A stretch of 64,000 bases of DNA from Hymenobacter ginkgonis (GCF_009755225.1 NZ_WQKZ01000001.1:1178001-1242000); one strand, 5' to 3'. Shown: positions 1-8,743, numbered from the stretch's first letter. The notes: a model not told the origin generated them from the letters alone. Made by a program: numbers and translations.

Positions 1-29
1 GGGAACTGCTTGCGTAGCAAGCTGTTCCC
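1..29 (-). terminator. Hairpin downstream of slyD
   Basis: Arms 1-13 and 17-29 pair over 13 positions with one T/T mismatch and a 3-base loop. The hairpin lies about 33 bases past the slyD stop. There is no T run, so intrinsic termination is inferred from position and stem strength. The stem may extend beyond the left window edge. Confidence 0.45.
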
Positions 30-61
30 GCCGTGCAGCTGGGGTGCGGGGGTAGGGCCCG

Positions 62-577
62 CTAGTGCTGGTGGCCGCCGTCGCCGTGCACGTGGCCGTG
101 GTCCATTTCTTCGGCGGTGGCGGCGCGCACGCCTTCGATTTTGCCGTCGAAGTGCATCACCATGCCGGCCAGCGGGTGGTTGAAGTCCATGGTCACTTGC
201 TCGTCGCCTACTTCTACTACTTTGGCCTGCATGTGGTGGCCTTCGTTGTCGGCCATGGGCAGGTAGTTGCCCACTTGCAGCATTTCGCCATCTACTTGGC
301 CATCAATTTCAAATACCTGCTTCGGAATTTGCACAACGGCCTGTTCGTCGTAGTCGCCGTACGCCTGTTCGGGGGTCAGCGAAAAATGAAAAGTATCGCC
401 GGTGCTCTTGCCATCTAGCTGGCGCTCAAACTCTTCGGGTAGGCCGCTGTGGCCAAAAAGGAATACCATGGGCTCGTCGGCCTCGGCTTGCTCTACCAGC
501 ACTTTCTGCTGGTTATCATCGGTTACGGAAAGGTCGTAAGTTAGCGTTACGACGGAGTTTTGGGCAATAGTAGCCAT
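62..577 (-). CDS. slyD: FKBP-type peptidyl-prolyl cis-trans isomerase, SlyD-like
   Basis: This is a cytoplasmic proline isomerase and chaperone of the SlyD family, 171 aa with no signal peptide. The FKBP part shows FGHSGLPEEFERQL, a GD pair and the PEQAYGDYDE segment typical of SlyD. An insert-in-flap domain follows at about residues 75-125, ending near DFNHPLAG. The last 13 residues are histidine-rich (HGHVHGDGGHQH), matching the metal-binding tail of SlyD proteins that handle nickel. Nickel handling here is inferred, as no hydrogenase or urease gene is nearby. The start is supported by a -7 box 26 bases upstream. It is transcribed away from the lipoprotein gene at 910. Confidence 0.93.
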   Translation of the reverse strand: MATIAQNSVVTLTYDLSVTDDNQQKVLVEQAEADEPMVFLFGHSGLPEEFERQLDGKSTGDTFHFSLTPEQAYGDYDEQAVVQIPKQVFEIDGQVDGEMLQVGNYLPMADNEGHHMQAKVVEVGDEQVTMDFNHPLAGMVMHFDGKIEGVRAATAEEMDHGHVHGDGGHQH

Positions 578-909
578 CGGAAAGGGGTGGGGTTAGTATG
601 AGGCAAAGGTAGGAAAGGCGCGTAGTGCGGCACCTAGCTAATAGCCGCGCAAAAGGCCGCTACCCCTGTTTTTTTGGTGAAGATTTAAGGAAGTCCCCCT
701 TGTTTCCTAACGAAAAAGAGCGGGCTCTGGTTATGATTCTCCCTATTTGGGGCGAGCAAGTGAGGCCCTGGCTGGCGCGGCAGGGGGTAGAAAAAAGCGC
801 CGCCTTCACGGCCGAGCTTAAGTAGTGCCTCGCAGCCAAGGTCAAAAACCCGCGTGGGGGAGCTACGTATCGGGGTGCAGTCTACGTTCTACTACTCAAC
901 TCCTTATTC
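578..909. other. Intergenic region between divergent genes
   Basis: This stretch separates slyD (leftward) from the lipoprotein gene at 910 (rightward). It contains the slyD promoter box at 604-611. A 66-codon open frame at 625-825 has no recognisable features and I do not consider it a gene. I see no RNA gene or repeat. Confidence 0.6.
604..611 (-). promoter_or_regulatory. Bacteroidota -7 promoter box for slyD
   Basis: On the minus strand this reads TACCTTTG, an exact match to the Bacteroidota primary-sigma -7 consensus TAnnTTTG. It lies 26 bases upstream of the slyD start. At the expected -33 position the sequence is GTG rather than TTG. Confidence 0.6.
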
Positions 910-2046
910 ATGCGCAATTCATCTCTCTGCTTCGCCGCTGCCCTGTTGGCGAGCAGCAGTATGCTAGCCTCGTGCGGCCCGCAGCAGTCGGCCGAAAAGA
1001 AGGCGGTAGCCCAGGCCACCGACCAAGCCGCCGAAACTGCCGACACGGCCACGCAGGGCGCCAAGCCGCGCCTGCTGGCCACGTTTCCCGACTCGCTGAA
1101 CACGCCCGACGGCCTGGCGCTAGGGCCCAATGGGCGAGTATTTCTATCCATCCCAAATCTGGCTGATAATAAATACCCGGCCCGCATCGTGGAGCTGACG
1201 GCCACTGGCTACCAGCCGTTTATCAGCCACCTGCCCGTAGAGCCGGCTACCAAAAAGGCCACGCCCATGGACCTGGCTTTCGGCCCCGACGGCAACCTTT
1301 ACTACGCCGAAAACCAGTACGAGAACAGCAAGGAGTATAAATCGCGCCTGATGCGGGTGCTGATGCGGAATGGCAAGCCCGGCGCCATCGAAACGGCCGT
1401 CGATAATTTTTGCCTGGCCAATGCCACGGTGTGGAAGGGCAACACGCTGTATGTGACCGATAGCCAGTGGGATATGCCCGATAATGACAAGGGTAGCGCC
1501 GTGATGCGCTTTTCGCTGGCCGAGCTCAAGCCCGGCACCACTATTCACCTGAAGCCCAAAACGCAAGACCCGCACGTGCTGGCCATGTTCACGACGACCG
1601 TTAACGAAACGGGCGTTGATAACGGCGCCGATGGGCTGGACTATGACAGCCAGGGCCGTCTCTACACCGGTTTTTTTGGCGATGGCTCGTTTCATCGCCT
1701 TACCCTGAAGCCCGACGGTAGCTTGGCTAAGCAGGAGGTAGTGCCCGTGGCCGCGCCCAAAATACCGTGCATTGATGGCCTCATCATCGACCGCGCCACC
1801 GATAAGGCGTACGTCTGCGATTCGCGCCTGAATTCGATTGATGTCATCGACCTCAAAACCAACGCCCATACAGTGCTGGCCCGCAACGGCGACACCAACG
1901 GCGCGGGCGGCCGCCTCGACCAGCCCGCCGAAGTACTGCTTAAAGGCAAGCAACTCATCGTTTCCGACTACGACAAGCCCGAAAAGCACTTTGTCAACAC
2001 CAAGTCGGACGCCCCCCACACCGAATCGGTGATTGATTTGCCTTAG
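910..2046 (+). CDS. SMP-30/gluconolactonase-like beta-propeller lipoprotein
   Basis: A 378-aa envelope lipoprotein. The N-terminus has a signal peptide with a lipobox ending LASC (cysteine near residue 22) and then a charged linker. The rest looks like a six-bladed propeller of the SMP-30/NHL type, with repeated motifs such as TPDGLALGPNG, DLAFGPDGNLYYAEN, DGLDYDSQGRLY and DGLIIDRATDKAYVCDS. SMP-30 relatives are lactonases or sugar-binding proteins that use a divalent metal. The substrate here is unknown. It ends convergent with the helicase gene and shares a giant terminator hairpin with it. A second propeller lipoprotein lies at 6311. Confidence 0.8.
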   Translation: MRNSSLCFAAALLASSSMLASCGPQQSAEKKAVAQATDQAAETADTATQGAKPRLLATFPDSLNTPDGLALGPNGRVFLSIPNLADNKYPARIVELTATGYQPFISHLPVEPATKKATPMDLAFGPDGNLYYAENQYENSKEYKSRLMRVLMRNGKPGAIETAVDNFCLANATVWKGNTLYVTDSQWDMPDNDKGSAVMRFSLAELKPGTTIHLKPKTQDPHVLAMFTTTVNETGVDNGADGLDYDSQGRLYTGFFGDGSFHRLTLKPDGSLAKQEVVPVAAPKIPCIDGLIIDRATDKAYVCDSRLNSIDVIDLKTNAHTVLARNGDTNGAGGRLDQPAEVLLKGKQLIVSDYDKPEKHFVNTKSDAPHTESVIDLP

Positions 2047-2050
2047 GGGG

Positions 2051-2127
2051 TAGGGTCTTTGCACCAAAAAAGAACCCCCTGCTGCGCCTCGCGCAGCAGG
2101 GGGTTCTTTTTTGGTGCAAAGACCCTA
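2051..2127. terminator. Giant perfect bidirectional terminator hairpin
   Basis: Arms 2051-2087 and 2091-2127 are perfect reverse complements over 37 bp with a 3-base loop. An A run in the left arm and a T run in the right arm lie inside the stem. It sits between converging genes, and the helicase stop codon (2125-2127) is within the right arm. Confidence 0.85.
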
Positions 2128-4119
2128 ATCCTGTAGTTCCCAGGCGGTACGGTAGCCGCCTACCTGCTCCACGTATTCTAAAAAAGCCTTGTAGAACGGA
2201 TGCGAGCCCAGCGTAGACGAGTCGCCCACGAGCAGCAGCTTCTTGCGGGCCCGCGTCATGCCCACGTTCATACGCCGAATATCGGAGAGGAAGCCAATTT
2301 CGCCGTGCGAGTTGCTGCGCGTGAGGGAGATAGCAATAATATCGCGCTCCTGCCCCTGAAAGGAATCGACGGTGCCCACGCTGAGCTGGCGATGCAGCAT
2401 GAGCCCGCTGAGCTCATCATTCTCTTCCACCGCGTCTTTCAAATAGTTAATCTGGGCGCGGTAGGGCGCAATGACGCCGATGCTGAGCGGGTCGGTTTCG
2501 TGGTCGGCCGCGTCGTAGGGTTCCAGCAGTTGGGCCAGGCGCTTGAGGAGCAGGTCGGCCTCCTCGGGGTTAGCCGTAGAGCGGCTTTCGGGAATGGTAA
2601 TCTCTTGAAAACCAAAGCCAGCCGTGTCGAGAAACTCCACTGGTAGGTCGGGCGCAAAGCGCAGGTCGTAGGCCTCTAGGCCCACGTGCGCCACGGTGGG
2701 CGCGGCCGTAAGGCGGCCGTCGTAGAACTGCTCCGAGCTAAATTCCATAATTTGCTCGTGCATACGGTATTGCACCGTCAGCATGCGGCTAGCGTCGGGC
2801 TGGCGCTTGATGCACTTCTCAAACAGCGTTTCGCGTAGGCCTTCGCGGGCCGCTTTTTCGCTTTTCACGGTGGGCGGTAGCTGCTGGTGGTCGCCGGCCA
2901 GCACCACGCGGCCCGCCTTGGCAATTGGAATCCAGCAGCCCGGTTCCAAAGCTTGAGCGGCCTCGTCGATGAACACGGTTTCGTAAGTGAGGTGGCGAAT
3001 ATTGCGGTTTGACGCGCCCACCAAGGTGCAGGTAATCACCTGAACTTGTTCGAGTAAATCTTCCGTGATGTAGCGCTCCAAGCCGTCGGCCTCTTGGTGC
3101 AGCGCCCGCGCTTCCTCCTTGAGTAGGCGGCGCTGCTCGCGCTCTTCCCAGCCGAAGTGGCGGGTGTGCTTGCTGGCTTCCTCGCGGTATTGCTCGGCGG
3201 TGAGGCGCATCGACCGCAGCTCGCCGTAGCGCTTGTGGGCCATCACCTGGGCATCGAGCGTGTGTTCCAAAAGCAAGTCTGACACGCGGCTAGGATTACC
3301 CATCCGGATAACGTTCACGCCACGCTCGGCCAGCTTTTCGGTCAGCAAATCCACGGCCGTATTGCTGGGGGCGCAAACGAGCACGCGGCGCTCGCGCCGA
3401 ATGGTTTCCAGAATGGCTTGCACGAGCGTCGTGGTCTTGCCCGTGCCGGGCGGGCCGTGGATAATGGCCACATCCTGCGCGGCTTGCACGTGGCGCACGG
3501 CCGCCAGCTGCGACTCGTTGAGCGGGCTGGGGTAAAACAGGTCATCGGCTTTCTCGTTGCGGAAGCGCGCGGGCTTGGCTCCGAGCAGAATGTCGCGCAG
3601 GTCGGCTAGGCGGTCGCCGTAGGCGCCCATCACCTTGCCCAGCGCGTAGTCCATCTCGCGGTAGCTCACCTCGTCGAAGGTGAGGTCGATGCCCAGCTTG
3701 CCGCCCTCGTGCACCCAGTCGGGGAGGTCCTCCTTGGTGGTCGAAAGCAATAATTTATTGCGCCGCACGCTCGTAATGACGCCGCTCAGTGTGGGCCGGT
3801 CGGTAGCCGAGCGCCCCGGGATATTGCCAAACAGCGACGCGTTCTTACCCACCTGAAACAGGTGCAAGCCCTGCTGCCCAGCCGGGCGCTCCAACTCAAT
3901 TACGACCTTGCCGCCGAAGCCCACGTCTTCTTTGGTAATCGTGACAGGATACCAAGTTAGCCCACGCTGCTGGCGCTCCTGGATACTGGCTTTAGCGTTT
4001 TTAAGCTTAAACTGCTCTAAATCTTCTTGTTGCTCTAGTTTGAGCATGGCCTGCACGCGGCGCAGCTCCTTCTCAATGGCGTAGGGCTCGGCGTGGGGGG
4101 TAGGGATTTCGGTCGACAA
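2125..4119 (-). CDS. IGHMBP2/Upf1-family SF1 DNA/RNA helicase
   Basis: A cytoplasmic superfamily 1B helicase of the IGHMBP2/SMUBP-2 type, found across Bacteroidota. Visible motifs in order are a beta-barrel region, Walker A GPPGTGKTTT, motif Ia CAPSNTAVD, motif II FIDEAAQA, motif III LAGDHQQLPPT, motif IV QYRMHEQIM, motif V VDSFQGQERD and motif VI VGMTRARKKL. I chose a TTG start at 4119 (protein beginning MSTEIPTP, 664 aa). The ATG at 4194 would add 25 hydrophobic or aromatic residues unlike the family. Its cellular role in bacteria is poorly known; resolution of nucleic-acid structures is an inference. No partner gene is adjacent. Confidence 0.88.
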   Translation of the reverse strand: MSTEIPTPHAEPYAIEKELRRVQAMLKLEQQEDLEQFKLKNAKASIQERQQRGLTWYPVTITKEDVGFGGKVVIELERPAGQQGLHLFQVGKNASLFGNIPGRSATDRPTLSGVITSVRRNKLLLSTTKEDLPDWVHEGGKLGIDLTFDEVSYREMDYALGKVMGAYGDRLADLRDILLGAKPARFRNEKADDLFYPSPLNESQLAAVRHVQAAQDVAIIHGPPGTGKTTTLVQAILETIRRERRVLVCAPSNTAVDLLTEKLAERGVNVIRMGNPSRVSDLLLEHTLDAQVMAHKRYGELRSMRLTAEQYREEASKHTRHFGWEEREQRRLLKEEARALHQEADGLERYITEDLLEQVQVITCTLVGASNRNIRHLTYETVFIDEAAQALEPGCWIPIAKAGRVVLAGDHQQLPPTVKSEKAAREGLRETLFEKCIKRQPDASRMLTVQYRMHEQIMEFSSEQFYDGRLTAAPTVAHVGLEAYDLRFAPDLPVEFLDTAGFGFQEITIPESRSTANPEEADLLLKRLAQLLEPYDAADHETDPLSIGVIAPYRAQINYLKDAVEENDELSGLMLHRQLSVGTVDSFQGQERDIIAISLTRSNSHGEIGFLSDIRRMNVGMTRARKKLLLVGDSSTLGSHPFYKAFLEYVEQVGGYRTAWELQD

Positions 4120-4208
4120 AAGAAAGCGGATTGATTTCGTTGAAGAAGTAACAACGAAAACGGAAAATGAGTGGCCGAAGGCCAGAATAAACACGGATTG
4201 AATTTAAC

Positions 4209-4674
4209 CTACTTCGCCAGGGACATACTGGCAATGCGCTTGGCCAAATCCTTAGAAGTTGTTTGAGGTAAGCTTTTACTACGTAAGACGGCTTTCTGGC
4301 GCTCAAGCAGCCACTAATAATACCTCCGCCGAAATTCCTAGGTTATCGTGGAGAGCCTTCATCATCGTGGGTGGCGGTGAGCTTGCGCTTGCAGGTAAGA
4401 ATTTCGCTAACCCGGTTTTCGCCGCCAAGCCAGCCGGCGAGGTCGCGCTGGCGTAAGCCTTGCTTGGCCATTTTACATGTGATGTATTCAATAGGTCGGG
4501 TTCCGGGATGGGGTAATGGCGAGCCTCGTAAGCTTCAGTGAGGGTGGTTAAAATAGCTAGCTCATCAAATTTCGGTTCACCCAGCTGCGCCTGAAAAATA
4601 GCTGCGGCGCGAGCCAGCGCAGCCTGGTAATCGGTTTCGGTGCGCAGCGGTTGGAGGGCGTTCTGGGAAGTGGT
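4209..4674 (-). pseudogene. Decayed HigA-like helix-turn-helix antitoxin
   Basis: Reading leftward from 4674, one frame encodes LRTETDYQAALARAAAIF and then LTTLTEAYEARHYPIPEPD, the characteristic N-terminal region of HigA/XRE antitoxins. Near 4500 the frame must shift to continue as IEYITCKMAKQGLRQRDLAGWLGG and VSEILTCKRKLT, the HTH core. It must shift again near 4360 to reach MMKALHDNLGISAEVL. No start codon is visible: an in-frame TAG (the stop of the next gene) sits just before the first residues. A further coherent stretch ending KDLAKRIASMSLAK stops at 4209 and may be a separate remnant. No RelE-like toxin gene is present. I infer a dead antitoxin with two frameshifts and a lost start. 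Confidence 0.75.
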
Positions 4675-6096
4675 CTACCCTAGCAGCGCCGGCCGCTCCT
4701 TGTACACTTTCCATAAAAACTCGCCAAACAGCGTGTTGGCCCAGGCAAACCAGGCGCGGGTGTACTTGGCGGGGTCGTCTTTGTGGAAGGATTCGTGCAT
4801 GTAGCCGGTGCCGGCGTGGGTAGTTTTGAGGGCCTGCACGCAGGCCCGGATTTCGGCGTCGTCGGTGCTGGTGAGGCCGCGCATGACGATGCTGATGGGC
4901 CAAATCATATCCACGCCCACGTGCGGGCCGCCGATGCCTTCGGCGGCTTTGCCTTGGTAAAAGAATGGGTTGGCGGCCGAGAGCAGCAGCTTACGCGTGT
5001 TCTGGTACACGGGCTCGTTGAGGGGTAAGGCGCCGAGGTAGGGTAGGGCCAGCAGGCTGGGTACGTTGGCGTCGTCCATGAGCACGTCGCTGCCGAAGCC
5101 ATCGACTTCGTAGGCATAGACGCGGCCGTGCTCGGGATGCGTAACGATGGCGTGCTGGCTTAGGGCAGTGGCTACTTCGTCGGCAAAGGCCATCAGCTCG
5201 TCGTAGCCGGCCTGCTCGTGGTGAATGTCGTAGAGCATGAGCGCAGCCTGGCGCAAGCTGCTGACGGCAAAGAAGTTGCTGGGCACTAGAAACGGATACA
5301 GCGTGGCATCGTCGCTGGGCCGGAAGGCCGAAGCGATGAGCCCCACCGGCCGCACGGGGTAGCCGTAGCCCGCCAGCGGCTGGGTATCGGTCGAGGTAGT
5401 GGTTTGGCGCTGAAAGTGGTAGGGGCCGGGGCTAGTTTTGCGCTGCTGCTCGCGGAAGGTTTTTACTATCAGGCTGATAGCCTGCCGCCACTGCGCATCA
5501 AACGGCTGGGTGTCGCCCGTTATTTTCCAGTACTGGTACCCCAGCCGGATGGGGTAGCAGAGGGAGTCGATTTCCCACTTGCGCTCGTGGATGCCGGGCT
5601 GCATGGCCGTGTGGTCCGATTGCCACTCGCCTACTTTGGTGGGGTCGTGGTAAAAAGCGTTGGCGTAGGGGTCGCGCAAGATGCACTGCGTCTGGCGGTT
5701 GATGACGCCCGCCACCAGCTGGCGCAGGCTGGCATCTTGCGCTATCAGCGAGAGGTAGGGCCACACCTGGGCCGAGCTGTCGCGCAGCCACATGGCGTCG
5801 ATGTCGCCGGTGATGACGTAGGTATCGGGCCGCCCACCGGGGGTAGCAAACGTCACGGTCGTGTCGAGGGTATTCGGGAAGCAATTGCCAAAAAGCCAGC
5901 CCAGCTCCGGGTCATGCACCTGGCGCTGAAACTCGGTGATGGCGGCATCTACCGCCCGGCTGCGAAACCGCCGCTGCCCGGCCGCCGGCCGCACAACCGG
6001 AAAAGCGGGCGCCGCGAGTGCCTGCAAGGGAGAAAAGGGCAAGCAAGACCCCGCCGCCAGCAGGCCCGCATTTCGAACAAATACTCGGCGATTCAT
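4675..6096 (-). CDS. Glycoside hydrolase family 125 (exo-alpha-1,6-mannosidase-like)
   Basis: A 473-aa exported enzyme. The N-terminus (MNRRVFVRNAGLLAAGS) has a twin-arginine-like signal peptide, so folded export to the periplasm is likely. The GH125 hallmark DIDAMWLRDSSAQVWPY is present near residue 95-115, followed by the acidic and aromatic patches of an (alpha/alpha)6 barrel (for example HERKWEIDSLCYPI and YAYEVDGFGSDVLMDD). Known members cleave non-reducing alpha-1,6-mannose by inversion, usually on host or fungal mannans. The length matches the family. It is a single gene, divergent from the propeller lipoprotein at 6311, with no PUL-type SusCD pair nearby. Confidence 0.9.
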   Translation of the reverse strand: MNRRVFVRNAGLLAAGSCLPFSPLQALAAPAFPVVRPAAGQRRFRSRAVDAAITEFQRQVHDPELGWLFGNCFPNTLDTTVTFATPGGRPDTYVITGDIDAMWLRDSSAQVWPYLSLIAQDASLRQLVAGVINRQTQCILRDPYANAFYHDPTKVGEWQSDHTAMQPGIHERKWEIDSLCYPIRLGYQYWKITGDTQPFDAQWRQAISLIVKTFREQQRKTSPGPYHFQRQTTTSTDTQPLAGYGYPVRPVGLIASAFRPSDDATLYPFLVPSNFFAVSSLRQAALMLYDIHHEQAGYDELMAFADEVATALSQHAIVTHPEHGRVYAYEVDGFGSDVLMDDANVPSLLALPYLGALPLNEPVYQNTRKLLLSAANPFFYQGKAAEGIGGPHVGVDMIWPISIVMRGLTSTDDAEIRACVQALKTTHAGTGYMHESFHKDDPAKYTRAWFAWANTLFGEFLWKVYKERPALLG

Positions 6097-6310
6097 GGTA
6101 ATGAACTGAAATACCTAAGCAAAGATGCGCTTGAAATCTGCACGCCACTAGTTCTGAAAAGCTGCCCAAGGATGCAGCCGCGTTTTGAGGACTTCCAGCA
6201 AGCAAGGGGGCTACCCCCGGCTGCCTTGCGCGGCGGGGGGTAGGGCCAGCAGCAACCTCTGGCCAAGGTTCTTGCGTATGGCGAAAAGCATCTCTTTCAC
6301 TGGCTTTTAT

Positions 6311-7456
6311 ATGTCTTCTCTTCGCGCTCTTTGGCTGCTCCCTGCTGGGCTGCTGTTGGCGGCCTGCACCGGCGGGCCCGGCACCGAAAAATCAACCGAT
6401 GTGGCCACGCCGCCGCCCGTGCCCACCTCCGAGAGCGCCAAAAAGCTTGTGTCGGTGGCCACGTCCGACACCATCTGGAATGGCGTGGCGGTATCTGATA
6501 ACGACCGGGTATTTGTGCTTTTCCCGCATAACGAAGGCTACCCCGGCACGCGCATCGGCGAGCTGAAAGAGGGCAAAGTAACGCCCTACCCCACCCGCGC
6601 CTGGAATGCCTGGAAAAAGGAGGGCGACCCTGCCAAACAGGCCTTTGTGCGCACCAACTCGTTGCGTTTTGGCCCCGATGGCCTGCTGTGGATAGTGGAT
6701 ACGGGCACGCCCAAAAGTGATGCTCCGCCCATCACCGATGGTCCCAAGCTGCTGGCGTTTGACATTGCCAAAAACCAGCTGGTCAAGACCATTGCCCTCG
6801 ATAAGTTTGTGAAGCGCAAGAGTTTTGTAGACGACCTACGCTTCCACGGCGACATGATTTACGTGACCGATGCCGGCGCGCCGGGCCTCATTGTGCTCAA
6901 CCAGAAAACCGGCCAGGGCCGCCGCCTGCTCGACGATGACAGCACCACCACGGCCCGCCGCCCTATGCTGGGCGAGGGCAAAAAGATGGTGAAACCCGAC
7001 GGCAGCGACGTCAAGCTGCACGCCGACCAAATGGAGGTATCGCCCGATGGCAAGTATTACTATTTCCAGACGGCTGCTGGCCCCATGTACCGCGTCGAAA
7101 CTCAGTACCTCGATAACCCCAGCATCTCCTCAGGCGACTTGGCCAAAAAGGTGACGTATTTTTTCAATTCGCCCACCTGCGGCGGCACCACCATTGATGC
7201 CGACGGCAATCTGTATATAAACGATGCCAATGAAAAGCGCATCCTGAAGGTGACGCCCGACGCCCAAAGCAGCGTGCTGGTGCAAGACCCGCGCCTCGTT
7301 TGGGCCGATGCCTTGTGGATAGACCACGCTGGTAACCTTTGGATACCGGTACCGCAAATGAATCGCACGGCGGGCTTTCAGAAGGGGGTAGAGACGGTGG
7401 CATTCCCGGTGCAACTGTTCAAAATGCCGATTAGCGCCCAGCCGTTTCGAGACTGA
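6311..7456 (+). CDS. Major royal jelly/Yellow-family propeller lipoprotein
   Basis: A 381-aa lipoprotein. I chose the ATG at 6311 because it places the signal peptide MSSLRALWLLPAGLLLAAC directly at the N-terminus with lipobox LAAC; longer upstream starts add non-signal sequence. The body matches the MRJP/Yellow family (NSLRFGPDGLLWIVDTG, VDDLRFHGDMIYVTDAG, DQMEVSPDGKYYYFQTA, GGTTIDADGNLYINDAN). Bacterial members are often annotated as L-dopachrome tautomerase-related, but their activity is mostly unproven. Together with the gene at 910 it is one of two propeller lipoproteins flanking the helicase and the mannosidase. Confidence 0.82.
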   Translation: MSSLRALWLLPAGLLLAACTGGPGTEKSTDVATPPPVPTSESAKKLVSVATSDTIWNGVAVSDNDRVFVLFPHNEGYPGTRIGELKEGKVTPYPTRAWNAWKKEGDPAKQAFVRTNSLRFGPDGLLWIVDTGTPKSDAPPITDGPKLLAFDIAKNQLVKTIALDKFVKRKSFVDDLRFHGDMIYVTDAGAPGLIVLNQKTGQGRRLLDDDSTTTARRPMLGEGKKMVKPDGSDVKLHADQMEVSPDGKYYYFQTAAGPMYRVETQYLDNPSISSGDLAKKVTYFFNSPTCGGTTIDADGNLYINDANEKRILKVTPDAQSSVLVQDPRLVWADALWIDHAGNLWIPVPQMNRTAGFQKGVETVAFPVQLFKMPISAQPFRD

Positions 7457-7493
7457 GCTGCGGCGCGTTTTTGCCGGGCATTATATCATCAAA

Positions 7494-7601
7494 GAACGTC
7501 ATGCTGAGCGAAGTCGAAGCATCTCACGCGCGCCGTTGGATTAGTGATTAATAACCATACGGCGTGAGCGAGATGCTTCGACTTCGCTCAGCATGACGTT
7601 C
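7494..7601. repeat. Long inverted repeat between convergent genes
   Basis: Left arm 7494-7529 and right arm 7562-7601 pair over 36 positions, with one 4-base insertion in the right arm and a 32-base spacer. It separates the propeller gene from the VWA gene, so it can act as a bidirectional terminator. Its size (about 108 bp) and outward-facing ends also fit a MITE- or REP-like element. No target-site duplication is evident. Confidence 0.7.
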
Positions 7602-7639
7602 TAGTAGGTAACTAGGGGTAACTAAGGTAATTAAAAGGA

Positions 7640-8743
7640 CTAAGCCTCCAGATTCTCGCCTTTAATAGCCGCGGCCATCAGTTCTGGAAACCGGGCCGGC
7701 GTGCAGGCGAAACTGGGAATGGCTAGTGCCGCCAGCTGCTCGGCCACGCGGCGGTCGAAGCTAGGCGCACCTTCGTCGGACAGCGCCAACAGGACGATAA
7801 AGTTGACGCCGGCCGCCTTGAGTGCGGCGGCGCGCTTGAGCATTTCGCGCTCATTTCCCCCCTCGTAGAGGTCGCTGACGAGCACCAGGATAGTGTCGGT
7901 GGGCCGGGTGATGAGCTGCTGGCAATAGCTGAGGGCCAGGTTGATATCGGTGCCGCCGCCTAGTTGCACGCCGAAAAGCAAATCCACAGGGTCATGCAGC
8001 TCGGCGGTGAGGTCGGCCACAGCCGTGTCGAACACCACCATGTGGGTTTTTACCGCTTTTAGCGAAGCCAGCACCGCGCCAAATACGCCCGCGTACACGA
8101 CCGAAGCGGCCATCGAGCCGCTTTGGTCAAGGCAAAGCACGATTTCCTTCAGCGCCTGCCCGCGCCGCCCGTAGCCCACCAGCCGCTCGGGAACCACGGT
8201 GCGGTAGGCCGCCTGGTAGTGCCGAAGATTGGCCCGAATGGTGGCACCCCAGTTGATTTCGTGGTAGCGAGGCCGGGGGTTGCGCACGGCGCGGCTGAGG
8301 GCGCCCTGCACGGCCTGGCGCAGCGGGTTGGCTAGTTTTTGCTCGAGCTCGCGCACCACTTTGGCCACTACTTCGCGGGCGGTAGCCTTGGCTTTGGCGG
8401 GCATCACGCGGCTGAGCGAGAGCAGCGTGGCCACGAGGTGCACATCGGCCTGTACCGTGCGCATAATTTCGGGTTCTAGCAGCAACTGGCTGAGGCCGAG
8501 GCGGTCCATCGCGTCTTGCTGCATCACGGCCACTACTTCGCTCGGGAAATACTGCCGAATATCGCCCAGCCAGCGGCTCACGCGCGGGGCCGACCCGCCG
8601 AGGCCACCCTTGCGCGGGCCATCGTAGAGGTCGGTAAGCACTTGGTCGAGCGCGCCGTAGTCGGGGGGTAGGGGCACGGTGTTGGCCGCGTCGGCGGCGG
8701 CGCCGAGCACGAGTTTCCAGCGGGGAGCGGTGGGGGTAGGCAT
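7640..8743 (-). CDS. VWA (CoxE-like) protein of a MoxR-linked cluster
   Basis: A 367-aa cytoplasmic protein. A helical N-terminal half (about residues 1-195) precedes a von Willebrand factor A domain with an intact metal-ion-dependent adhesion site: DQSGS at 206-210, then GGGTDIN and VSDLYEGG further on. Such VWA proteins bind targets through Mg2+ and work with a MoxR AAA+ ATPase, which is encoded in the same cluster at 13496-14575. It is the last gene of a leftward run, 8 bases after the small gene at 8752. The target of the chaperone pair is unknown. Confidence 0.9.
   Translation of the reverse strand: MPTPTAPRWKLVLGAAADAANTVPLPPDYGALDQVLTDLYDGPRKGGLGGSAPRVSRWLGDIRQYFPSEVVAVMQQDAMDRLGLSQLLLEPEIMRTVQADVHLVATLLSLSRVMPAKAKATAREVVAKVVRELEQKLANPLRQAVQGALSRAVRNPRPRYHEINWGATIRANLRHYQAAYRTVVPERLVGYGRRGQALKEIVLCLDQSGSMAASVVYAGVFGAVLASLKAVKTHMVVFDTAVADLTAELHDPVDLLFGVQLGGGTDINLALSYCQQLITRPTDTILVLVSDLYEGGNEREMLKRAAALKAAGVNFIVLLALSDEGAPSFDRRVAEQLAALAIPSFACTPARFPELMAAAIKGENLEA

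Noticed and set aside
625..825. 66-codon open frame upstream of the first lipoprotein
   Set aside because: No recognisable motif or usable promoter. It overlaps the leader between divergent genes, so it is probably chance in GC-rich DNA.
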